A stretch of 8,890 nucleotides of DNA from CAG-791 sp963591995 (GTDB lineage: Bacteria; Bacillota; Clostridia; Lachnospirales; Lachnospiraceae): the NCBI GenBank assembly GCA_963591995.1, contig CAVAUJ010000086.1, forward strand, positions 1-8,890, written 5' to 3'. The position numbers and the translations under genes were made by a program. The notes below the pieces were generated by a model, which did not search any database, was not told where the DNA came from, and saw only the letters and a list, made by a program, of their open reading frames with translations. Below, piece after piece: positions 1-6,014 of this stretch. Position 1 is the stretch's first letter. Each line of letters begins with the position of its first letter.

Positions 1-62
1 CACCCTCAGAAAAAAGTTCTGCGTTATTTGGCTAGTTATTTTGCAAACGATGTAGTAGGATG
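1..62. repeat. Partial palindromic repeat, copy 1 (right half only)
   Basis: Bases 1-60 match bases 1225-1284 with one mismatch (G at 55, C at 1279), so this is the right half of the same long palindromic element described at 1113-1286. The left half lies outside the window. The element stops at the csoR stop codon (63-65): identity with copy 2 ends at base 60 and the inferred outer boundary is about 58-62. Copies 1 and 2 are in the same orientation and bracket csoR and the small rightward gene. The repeat is seen directly; its nature (miniature mobile element or 3'-UTR hairpin) is not settled by the sequence. Confidence 0.9.
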
Positions 63-455
63 TCATTTCATCAGCTTCGGCAGAACCTTTACCAGTTCAT
101 CCACCTTCTCCTGATGTCCTTCGCGGATATCTTCCGCAACACAGGTTTTGATATGGCTGGTGAGCAGGACCTTTGTAAAGCTGTTAAGGGCAGAGCCGGC
201 GGCCGAAACCTGTGTGAGAATATCCACACAATAGGCATCGGACTCCACCATTCTGCGAATGCCCCGAATCTGTCCCTCGATCCGGTTGAGGCGGGTAATG
301 AGATCCTTCTGTTCCTGTTCGCTGCGGTCTTTTTTGTGACAACAGGGACAGGCTTCGGAGAGAAGCGCATGTTCACTCTCTGCAATCTGCTGTTCATTGA
401 TTTCATCGTGAATTTCCTGTGTGAGCATTTCACAGGATTTTGTGATTTCCGACAT
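63..455 (-). CDS. csoR: CsoR-family copper(I)-sensing transcriptional repressor
   Basis: This is a 130-residue DUF156/CsoR-family protein. Members are all-helical tetramers that bind operator DNA and let go when Cu(I) binds a Cys-His-Cys site. The family core starts near residue 50 (LITRLNRIEGQIRGIRRMV), and the metal-site residues are Cys76 (in AYCVDIL), His101 and Cys105. The 25- and 4-residue spacings match copper-type CsoR; the retained His argues against the persulfide sensor CstR. The N-terminal extension of about 45 residues is longer than usual and carries CPCCHKK at 36-42. The ATG at 455 is chosen because AAAGGA lies 8 bases upstream (469-464) and the promoter would start transcription near 507, which rules out the more upstream in-frame start at 545. 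Two CsoR-like palindromes in its own promoter imply autoregulation. No copA or copZ is visible; they may lie left of the window. Confidence 0.93.
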   Translation of the reverse strand: MSEITKSCEMLTQEIHDEINEQQIAESEHALLSEACPCCHKKDRSEQEQKDLITRLNRIEGQIRGIRRMVESDAYCVDILTQVSAAGSALNSFTKVLLTSHIKTCVAEDIREGHQEKVDELVKVLPKLMK

Positions 456-483
456 GTGGAGGTTCCTTTCTGCGATACACAAG

Positions 484-500
484 ATACCCCGGCGGGGTAT
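484..500. promoter_or_regulatory. CsoR-type operator, box 1
   Basis: ATACCCCGGCGGGGTAT is a perfect 8+1+8 palindrome. Its TACCC/GGGTA arms are the known CsoR operator pattern (C-tract and G-tract around a GC-rich centre with AT flanks). It lies 29-45 bases upstream of the csoR ATG, just downstream of the predicted transcription start near 507, where a bound repressor would block clearance. Copper-responsive function is inferred from the pattern and the adjacent csoR. Confidence 0.82.
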
Positions 501-513
501 TAATACAAGAAAA

Positions 514-542
514 ACTATATACCCTGTGGGGGTATATGTCAA
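514..542 (-). promoter_or_regulatory. Leftward csoR promoter
   Basis: On the minus strand a perfect TTGACA -35 (542-537) is followed by a 17-base spacer and TATAGT as the -10 (519-514). This is close to the vegetative sigma consensus and points at csoR, with a start predicted near 507. The spacer is almost wholly occupied by operator box 2, so repression by occlusion is expected. Confidence 0.85.
517..537. promoter_or_regulatory. CsoR-type operator, box 2
   Basis: The arms ATATACCC and GGGTATAT form a perfect 8+5+8 palindrome. It sits between, and touches, the -35 and -10 hexamers of the leftward csoR promoter. Its centre (527) is 35 bases from the centre of box 1 (492), a little over three helical turns. 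The match to the CsoR operator pattern is seen directly; binding is inferred. Confidence 0.82.
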
Positions 543-575
543 CACAGCGGTTTCACAGACAGCGGAAAAGGAAGG

Positions 576-604
576 ATGACAAGGAAGGAGCCTGGGAGTA
601 TGAT
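576..604 (+). promoter_or_regulatory. Candidate promoter of the orphan FakA-like gene
   Basis: ATGACA (576-581), a 17-base spacer and TATGAT (599-604) match the vegetative consensus at 10 of 12 positions. The predicted start near 611 would serve the gene whose start I place at 674. It lies about 40 bases outside CsoR box 2, so this promoter need not be copper regulated. It is a prediction from sequence only. Confidence 0.5.
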
Positions 605-673
605 GAAAGCGGTTTTGAAAAGCAAACTGCGGAGCGTTTGCCGCAGAGAATGGTGGAAAGGACGAGAAAGAGT

Positions 674-991
674 ATGGCCAATCATAAGGAAATCATTGAA
701 TTTCGCTATGATACGCAGCTCCTGCTGGATGTGTACGGAATCGATGACGATGCGTGCGATGATCTTGTGGATGAGGCGAGAGATCACATTCTCAGCAGCT
801 TTCAGGGGGATTGCCTGATCGTTGCGGGAGATACCGGCGAGGATGAGATCGGCGGAGAAAAGGCTACGTTAAAGCTTCACTACCACACCAATGAGCCCTG
901 GCTCGTGCTGGAATATTTCAGAACGCTGGGTGAGATCTATGACATCGTGGTGGAGGATATGCAGCGTCAGACCGACGGGCTGCACGGCTGA
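674..991 (+). CDS. Orphan FakA/YloV middle-domain-like small protein
   Basis: This 105-residue acidic protein has no signal peptide or membrane segment. Residues 45-98 (GDCLIVAGD, then LKLHYHTNEPWLVLEY, LGEIYDI and VEDMQRQ) resemble the stretch of fatty-acid kinase subunit FakA/YloV between its N-terminal DhaL-type kinase domain and its C-terminal domain. In those proteins the matching pattern is GDSLxVV, then KVHxHxxxPGxVLxY, and finally IKIENMxxQ. The kinase nucleotide-binding domain is absent, so it should not be an active kinase; databases tend to label such short proteins 'kinase to dihydroxyacetone kinase'. The His69-x-His71 pair is kept, while the Cys of the usual YCTE motif is Asp13. 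The frame is open back to 536, but the candidate promoter at 576-604 and the start of recognisable similarity favour ATG 674 (AAAGGA at 657-662, a long 11-base spacing). ATG 650 is the alternative. Family assignment is from remembered motifs; the function is unknown. Confidence 0.75.
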   Translation: MANHKEIIEFRYDTQLLLDVYGIDDDACDDLVDEARDHILSSFQGDCLIVAGDTGEDEIGGEKATLKLHYHTNEPWLVLEYFRTLGEIYDIVVEDMQRQTDGLHG

Positions 992-1010
992 TACAGCATC
1001 GGAAAAGATA

Positions 1011-1058
1011 TCGGAAGGTACATTCGGAATGATTACGGAATGATTTCGGAAGGTACAT
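1011..1058. repeat. Nested short direct repeats downstream of the FakA-like gene
   Basis: TCGGAAGGTACAT occurs at 1011-1023 and again at 1046-1058. Between them CGGAATGATT occurs twice in tandem (1025-1034 and 1036-1045). The block lies between the stop codon at 991 and the terminator hairpin at 1061. It looks like local slippage duplication; no function is apparent. Confidence 0.75.
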
Positions 1059-1060
1059 GA

Positions 1061-1109
1061 GAAAAGACAGCCGGAGGGTTTGGTGATAAAACCCTCCGGC
1101 TGTCTTTTC
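1061..1109. terminator. Bidirectional rho-independent terminator
   Basis: A perfect 21-bp stem (1061-1081 with 1089-1109) closes a 7-base loop. The GC-rich core GACAGCCGGAGGG is flanked by an A-tract on the left and a T-tract on the right, so it reads as an intrinsic terminator on both strands. It should end the rightward FakA-like transcript and could also stop leftward readthrough from ftsH. Confidence 0.9.
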
Positions 1110-1112
1110 CGT

Positions 1113-1286
1113 GTTTCTAGTACATCGATTTTTAAATAACTAGCCAAACTAACTGGCCCTTTTTCCTGATTGCACGTGTCAAAAATCCTCAGCGTAGCCC
1201 GCTACGCCTACGTTTTTTGACACGCACCCTCAGAAAAAAGTTCTGCGTTATTTGGCTAGTTATTTTGCAAACGATGTACTAGGAAC
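1113..1286. repeat. Palindromic intergenic element, copy 2 (complete, ~170 bp)
   Basis: The element is an imperfect palindrome centred between 1199 and 1200. The outer arms 1117-1148 and 1251-1282 match at 28 of 32 positions and both end in CTAG. The middle arms CGTGTCAAAAA (1175-1185) and 1214-1224 are perfectly complementary. A central hairpin pairs GCGTAG (1192-1197) with CTACGC (1202-1207) around CCCG. The intervening parts (about 1160-1174 and 1225-1239) also pair, with some G-U pairs and mismatches. The pairs share one axis, as expected for a single long hairpin or cruciform. No protein frame in it looks real. The right half recurs at 1-60. It lies between a terminator and the ftsH stop codon (1300-1302). 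It could be a non-autonomous mobile element, a REP-like element or a 3'-end RNA structure. Confidence 0.9.
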
Positions 1287-1299
1287 CGATACTGCTCCC

Positions 1300-3231
1300 T
1301 TATGCGGGATCCGTTGCCTTATCATCATGGCACTCCAGCCGCGGCTTTCGTGTGAGGATTTCCATGAATTCCTCTCCTGTGATGGTTTCCTTTTCATACA
1401 GGTGCTGTGCAAGCTCATCGAGCTTGGCCTTGTTCTCCTGCAGGATGTCGGCAGCCTTTTTATGCTGCTGTTCCACGAGCTGTACCACCTGCTGGTCGAT
1501 CCTCGCCTGTGTCTGCGGGGAGCAGGCAAGGGAGGAATCCCCGCCGAGGTATTGGTTGTTCACGGTCTCGAGGGCTACCATGCCGAAGTCATCGCTCATG
1601 CCGTAGCGGGTGATCATTTCCCGCGCCAGCTTCGTGGCCTTTTCGATGTCATTGGAGGCTCCGGTGGAAATGGAATGGAAGGTGACCTCCTCTGCTGCCC
1701 GTCCGCCGCAGAGCGTTGCGATCTCACTGAGCAGCTCGTCCTTGGTGACGAGATAGTGATTGTCCTTTTCTACCTGCATGGTATAGCCAAGGGCGCCGCT
1801 GGTGCGGGGAATGATGGTAATCTTCTGTACCGGAGCCGTGCCGTCCTGCAGGGCGGCGACGAGGGCATGCCCGATTTCGTGATAAGAAACCACCAGCTTC
1901 TCCTTGTCGGAGAGAATGGCATTCTTTTTCTGATAGCCCGCGATGACGACCTCGATGGATTCCTCCATATCGGATTCGGTCGCGAACTTCCTGCCGTTGC
2001 GGACCGCACGCAGCGCTGCCTCGTTGACAATGTTGGCGAGCTCGGCGCCGGATGCGCCGGCGGCCATGCGCGCAATTTTATTGAAATCCACATCGTCGGC
2101 GATCTTGATCTTCTTTGCATGGACCTTGAGGATATCCTCGCGTCCCTTGAGATCGGGCAGCTCCACCGGCACTCTCCGGTCGAACCGGCCGGGACGCGTG
2201 AGTGCTGCGTCGAGAGATTCGGGACGGTTGGTGGCCGCGAGAATGATGACGCCGGTGTTGCCTTCAAAACCGTCCATTTCCGTCAGCAGCTGATTGAGGG
2301 TCTGCTCTCTCTCATCGTTTCCGCCGTAGCCGCTCCCTGCGGAGCGCTTCCCGCCGATCGCGTCGATCTCATCGATGAATACAATACAGGGGGCCTTTTC
2401 CTTTGCCTGCTTGAAAAGATCGCGAACCTTGGCGGCTCCCATGCCGACGAACATTTCAACGAATTCCGATCCGGAGATGGAGAAAAACGGAACATCCGCT
2501 TCACCGGCAACGGCCTTGGCCAGCATGGTTTTGCCGGTTCCGGGAGGCCCCACGAGGAGCACGCCCTTGGGCATCTTCGCGCCGATCTCCTGATACTGTG
2601 CGGGATTCTTGAGGAAGGTAACAATCTCCTGCAGATTTTCCTTGGCCTCCTCCTCTCCTGCCACATCTGCGAACTTGATGACGTCGGAGGATTTCACATA
2701 TACCTTGGCGCTGCTCTTTCCCATGCCGCCAATCCCCGGAAAGCCGCCGCCGAAGGTCATGCTGTCGCTCCCGGTGAGATTCTTCATCATCTTCCTGCGC
2801 AGGAAGTTCGTAAAGAAGCCGATGAGGATGATGGGCAGAATCCAGTAGAGAAGGAAGGAGATAACCGGACTCTGCTGCTCGATGATTTCGCTGGAAAAGG
2901 TGACGCCTGCATCGTAGAGCCTCTGCACCAGCCCGTCATCGTTCATGAGGCCCGTTTCGTAAATAACCTGCGAACGGGGATAAGCGGACGGGGAACGATC
3001 GGAAGAAGAGGTGTCATCGTCCTTTAGCGTAAAGAGAATCTTGTTGCTCCGGATCTCGACCTGATCGATCTTTTTCTCCTGTGTATACTTCATGAAGGTA
3101 CCGTAATCGGTCTCCTGAATGCTGGAGTTCTGCATCAGGGGAACCGCAATGAGGTTCAGAAGGATCAGGAAAATCATGGCGATGGTCCAGAACGTCATGA
3201 GGGGTTTTTTGGGTTCTTTGATTTCATTCAT
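1300..3231 (-). CDS. ftsH: ATP-dependent zinc metalloprotease FtsH
   Basis: This 643-residue protein is full length for FtsH, the hexameric membrane AAA+ protease that extracts and degrades misassembled membrane proteins and some regulators. Two membrane segments (about 11-33 and 123-144) enclose an extracytoplasmic domain of about 90 residues. A Gly-rich linker (160-172) is followed by the AAA domain with Walker A GPPGTGKT (228-235), Walker B IVFIDE (283-288) and the second region of homology ending in TRPGRFDRR (345-353). The peptidase domain has HEIGH (451-455) as the HExxH zinc site, and Asp528 in GASNDIEKAT as the likely third ligand. The usual sequence is HEAGH; the Ala to Ile change leaves both His and the Glu intact. 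It is divergent from trmB across a 134-base gap holding a 13-bp direct repeat. The ribosome binding site upstream of ATG 3231 is weak. Confidence 0.98.
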   Translation of the reverse strand: MNEIKEPKKPLMTFWTIAMIFLILLNLIAVPLMQNSSIQETDYGTFMKYTQEKKIDQVEIRSNKILFTLKDDDTSSSDRSPSAYPRSQVIYETGLMNDDGLVQRLYDAGVTFSSEIIEQQSPVISFLLYWILPIILIGFFTNFLRRKMMKNLTGSDSMTFGGGFPGIGGMGKSSAKVYVKSSDVIKFADVAGEEEAKENLQEIVTFLKNPAQYQEIGAKMPKGVLLVGPPGTGKTMLAKAVAGEADVPFFSISGSEFVEMFVGMGAAKVRDLFKQAKEKAPCIVFIDEIDAIGGKRSAGSGYGGNDEREQTLNQLLTEMDGFEGNTGVIILAATNRPESLDAALTRPGRFDRRVPVELPDLKGREDILKVHAKKIKIADDVDFNKIARMAAGASGAELANIVNEAALRAVRNGRKFATESDMEESIEVVIAGYQKKNAILSDKEKLVVSYHEIGHALVAALQDGTAPVQKITIIPRTSGALGYTMQVEKDNHYLVTKDELLSEIATLCGGRAAEEVTFHSISTGASNDIEKATKLAREMITRYGMSDDFGMVALETVNNQYLGGDSSLACSPQTQARIDQQVVQLVEQQHKKAADILQENKAKLDELAQHLYEKETITGEEFMEILTRKPRLECHDDKATDPA

Positions 3232-3237
3232 AACGGC

Positions 3238-3275
3238 TGCCTGTCACTTTCTTGCATTTGTTTGCCTGTCACTTT
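3238..3275. repeat. 13-bp direct repeat in the ftsH leader
   Basis: TGCCTGTCACTTT occurs at 3238-3250 and 3263-3275, a 25-base period. Read on the minus strand, the two copies lie between a weak extended -10-like sequence (TGCCATAAT, 3287-3279) and the ftsH start codon. They may be a regulator site pair or a simple local duplication. No good -35 hexamer was found for that -10, so the ftsH promoter itself is not assigned. Confidence 0.7.
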
Positions 3276-3365
3276 ATGATTATGGCACACAGTTCTAAAC
3301 TGCTCATAAAATGATTGTGAAAAGAGCAAAAAACAATGTGCAAAGATGAAAAGAAAGGATAATTC

Positions 3366-4016
3366 GTGAGGTTACGCAATATTCCGAGGGCGCGCGATAC
3401 CATACAGGAAAGCCCTTTTGTCGTACAGGACCCGGAGGCACATAAGGGGAATTGGAGAGAGATTTTCGGCAACGACCGGCCGCTGCATCTGGAGATCGGC
3501 ACCGGAAAAGGACGGTTCCTTCTGGAGCTGGCAGAGCGCCATCCGGAGATCAACTACATCGGTCTGGAGAAATTTTCCAGTGTTCTGCTGCGCGGTGTGG
3601 ACGTGCAGAATGAACGAAAGCTTCCGAATCTGCGGTTCATCCGCGCGGAGGCAGAGCTGATCACCGAGTATTTTGCACCGGGGGAGATTCAGAGAATTTA
3701 TCTTAATTTCTCAGACCCCTGGCCGAAGAAGCGCAATGCCAAGCGGCGTCTTCCCTCCAGGGAGTTCCTGCGGCGATACGATGCAATATTGGATGACGCA
3801 GGTGTCATTGAGTTCAAAACGGACAATCGGGAGCTGTTCGATTTTGCGGTGGAGGAGGTTCCCTTCAGTGCATTCGGCATCCGGGAGATCACCTACGATC
3901 TTCATGCGGATCCCGTGATGAACGAGGGCAACATCATGACGGAGTATGAGGAGAAATTCTCCGCAAAGGGAAATAAGATCAATAAGTATGTACTGACGCG
4001 CAGACAGGACATCTGA
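3366..4016 (+). CDS. trmB: tRNA (guanine-N7-)-methyltransferase TrmB
   Basis: This 216-residue Rossmann-fold enzyme uses S-adenosylmethionine to methylate N7 of guanine 46 in the tRNA variable loop, in the cytosol. The N-terminus MRLRNIP is typical of the family. The SAM-binding loop is EIGTGKGRF (43-51), followed by GLEKF (66-70). The signature LNFSDPWPKKRNAKRRL spans 113-129, with FKTDN at 150-154 and the C-terminal TEYEEKFSAKG at 192-202. The start is GTG at 3366, supported by AAAGGA at 3353-3358 and by the conserved N-terminus. It is the first gene of a three-gene rightward operon, 13 bases ahead of trxA and divergent from ftsH. I found no convincing promoter in the gap. Confidence 0.97.
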   Translation: MRLRNIPRARDTIQESPFVVQDPEAHKGNWREIFGNDRPLHLEIGTGKGRFLLELAERHPEINYIGLEKFSSVLLRGVDVQNERKLPNLRFIRAEAELITEYFAPGEIQRIYLNFSDPWPKKRNAKRRLPSREFLRRYDAILDDAGVIEFKTDNRELFDFAVEEVPFSAFGIREITYDLHADPVMNEGNIMTEYEEKFSAKGNKINKYVLTRRQDI

Positions 4017-4029
4017 AAGGAAGGAAAAA

Positions 4030-4344
4030 ATGATTTTCACATCAGAGAATTTTGAAGCAGAGGTATTGAAGAGCAATCTTCCGGTTGTGGTGGATTTCTA
4101 TGCGGACTGGTGCGGTCCCTGCAAGATGATGGCCCCTGCGGTAAGTGCGATGGAGGGAATGTTCCAGGGAAAGGTAAAGGTCGGCAAGCTCAATGTGGAT
4201 CATGCACCGGATATCGCGGAGCGTTACAACGTGATGTCGATTCCGACGCTCCTCTTCTTCCGAAACGGCGAGGTGGTGGAAACGAGCGTCGGCCTTATTC
4301 CGCAGGAAGCATTGCAGAAGAAGGTTGAAAGCCTTGTTCACTGA
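4030..4344 (+). CDS. trxA: Thioredoxin
   Basis: This 104-residue single-domain thioredoxin is a cytosolic disulfide reductase normally recharged by thioredoxin reductase (no trxB in the window). The active site WCGPCK has Cys28 and Cys31, preceded by VDFYAD. The cis-proline is Pro71 in SIPTLLFF, and NGE/VGL follow in the usual places. There is no signal peptide. The start ATG has a strong AAGGAAGGA site just upstream. It lies 13 bases after trmB and 19 bases before the carboxypeptidase, so it is probably cotranscribed with both. Length is typical for the family. Confidence 0.96.
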   Translation: MIFTSENFEAEVLKSNLPVVVDFYADWCGPCKMMAPAVSAMEGMFQGKVKVGKLNVDHAPDIAERYNVMSIPTLLFFRNGEVVETSVGLIPQEALQKKVESLVH

Positions 4345-4363
4345 ACGGACGGAGAATCGAACG

Positions 4364-6001
4364 ATGCGCGGGAGGAAATCTGCCCGGCGGAGACTGACCC
4401 TGTTCCTTGGCGCCGCTGCCTGCAGCGGCGCTCTTTGCATTGTGCCGGCAGGAAGGGCTGCGGCGTCTTCGGTGTCGGACAATGCATATTCCGAGACCGT
4501 GGTGGATGATGCCGGGGGAGATGTTCTGACTTCCGACGGTCACGTGGTGAACGAAACGCAGGCCGCGCAGCAGAAGGAGGAGCAGATTCAGTCCAACGCG
4601 GTGGACGGCTGGCCGCAGGGTCCTGCCGTCACGGCGAAAAGCGCCATTCTCCTGGATGCCTCCACGGGGACGGTTCTGTATGCCAAGAACGTTCACGAAA
4701 AGATGTACCCCGCCAGTACAACGAAGCTGCTGACCTGTCTCATTGCGGCGGAGAATCTGGAGCTTTCGGATACGATAACCTTTTCCGAATCCGCCATTGC
4801 CGCTGTTCCGGCGGACGGCTCCAACATCGGGATGAGCGTTGGAGAGACCATCACGGTGGAGGAGGCCTTGTACGGCCTGATGGTGGGCTCCGCGAATGAG
4901 GTGGCCAATGCCCTGGCCGAGAAGGTTTCGGGATCCATCGATGCCTTTGTCGAGAAAATGAACGAACGGGCTGCGGAGCTTGGCTGCACAGAGAGCCATT
5001 TCGTCAACACCAACGGTCTGTACGATGACAACCACTATACCAGCGCATATGACCTTGGCCGGATTGCACTGGCTTTTTTTGATAACGACGTGTGCCGGCA
5101 GGTGGGCAATTGTGCGACCTATCATTTTGCGGCAACGGATACGCAGCCGGACGACTTTACGTTGACCAACAAGCATGAGCTCATCACGGGAGCAACCTCG
5201 TACACCGGCATCATCGGAGGAAAGACGGGCTATACCAGCCAGTCGCATGAGAATCTGGTGACCGGCTGCGAGCAGGGAGACCGCCGGCTGATCTGTGTGG
5301 TCATGCGGGAAGACTCACCTGCCCAGTTCGAAGATACGGTAACCCTGTTCAATTACGGCTACGAGGAATTCACGCTGGCTTCCGTGGAGAATACAGCCCT
5401 GCCTGCCACGGACTGCGGCTCGTTTCTGATGGAAGGCATGGATCTGCTGGGGTCGGATACGCCTGCGCTCACCATCGCATCCGGCGGCAGCGTTGTGGTG
5501 CCCGATGGCTCGGAGGTGGGAGATCTCACGGCGGTGTACGGAGAGGACAACACGATTGCGTATTACTACGGCGGAACGGACGGCGTGGAGGTTGGCACCA
5601 CGGTGCTGGTTCCGGCCAGTCTGTCCGGGAATTCGGAGTTATCCGTGGCGGGACAGGTATCCGAGAAATATGCAACACAGGGGGAAACGAGTTCTCTTCT
5701 GATGAAGTTCTTCTCCCGCTACGTAATGCTGGGGATCAATGATACGATTTATATCAATGTTTCCTCCTTTCTGATCACGATTGTCCTTGCGTCCGTTATC
5801 CTGTCGGTGTTCATACGATTCTCTGTTTCGATGAAGGAGGCCAGAGAACGGGCGAGACAGCGAAGACGCCGTGCGAGACGTGCGCATGTGCAGCGGAATG
5901 AGTATTATGAGAATCATCGATATGACAGAGGATACGACCGGACCGGAGACGGATATTACGACAACCGGTATTCCGGAGATACGTATGACGATGATTATTG
6001 A
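4364..6001 (+). CDS. Membrane-anchored D-alanyl-D-alanine carboxypeptidase (penicillin-binding protein, DacA/DacF type)
   Basis: This 545-residue serine peptidase (family S11) should remove the terminal D-Ala from peptidoglycan stem peptides outside the membrane. A basic start (MRGRKSARRR) and hydrophobic 11-28 form a signal peptide, probably cut after the Ala run near 32-34. An acidic linker (about 40-88) leads to the catalytic domain with STTK (118-121, nucleophile Ser118), SAN (176-178) and KTG (287-289). A PBP5-like beta-rich domain follows (about 335-430). Unlike the amphipathic tail of classic PBP5, residues 463-488 form a true membrane segment. After it come an Arg-rich stretch (493-508) and a Tyr/Asp/Arg-rich tail (513-545) that should be cytoplasmic. 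ATG 4364, with GGAG about 10 bases upstream, starts a proper signal peptide; the in-frame TTG at 4325 lies inside trxA and is less likely. It is the last gene of its operon, followed by the terminator at 6015. Confidence 0.93.
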   Translation: MRGRKSARRRLTLFLGAAACSGALCIVPAGRAAASSVSDNAYSETVVDDAGGDVLTSDGHVVNETQAAQQKEEQIQSNAVDGWPQGPAVTAKSAILLDASTGTVLYAKNVHEKMYPASTTKLLTCLIAAENLELSDTITFSESAIAAVPADGSNIGMSVGETITVEEALYGLMVGSANEVANALAEKVSGSIDAFVEKMNERAAELGCTESHFVNTNGLYDDNHYTSAYDLGRIALAFFDNDVCRQVGNCATYHFAATDTQPDDFTLTNKHELITGATSYTGIIGGKTGYTSQSHENLVTGCEQGDRRLICVVMREDSPAQFEDTVTLFNYGYEEFTLASVENTALPATDCGSFLMEGMDLLGSDTPALTIASGGSVVVPDGSEVGDLTAVYGEDNTIAYYYGGTDGVEVGTTVLVPASLSGNSELSVAGQVSEKYATQGETSSLLMKFFSRYVMLGINDTIYINVSSFLITIVLASVILSVFIRFSVSMKEARERARQRRRRARRAHVQRNEYYENHRYDRGYDRTGDGYYDNRYSGDTYDDDY

Positions 6002-6014
6002 GAGATGCTGAATG

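Noticed and set aside
456..545. Longer CsoR N-terminus starting at 545
   Set aside because: It would begin upstream of the predicted transcription start and read through both operators; ATG 455 has a well-spaced ribosome binding site.
536..673. Longer N-terminus for the FakA-like protein (start at 536)
   Set aside because: The first residues overlap the CsoR operator and csoR -35 box, the candidate promoter at 576-604 lies inside, and the extra 46 residues resemble nothing in the family.
1113..1286. The palindromic element as a simple intrinsic terminator for ftsH
   Set aside because: The hairpin has no T-run at its 3' foot on either strand, and a proper bidirectional terminator already exists at 1061-1109.
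1252..3027. Open + strand frame of 591 codons antisense to ftsH
   Set aside because: It is a shadow of the unmistakable ftsH coding frame, starts inside the palindromic repeat, and shows no recognisable domain.
4295..5248. Open minus-strand frame of 317 codons antisense to the carboxypeptidase
   Set aside because: The + strand frame has all three penicillin-binding motifs; the antisense frame has none.
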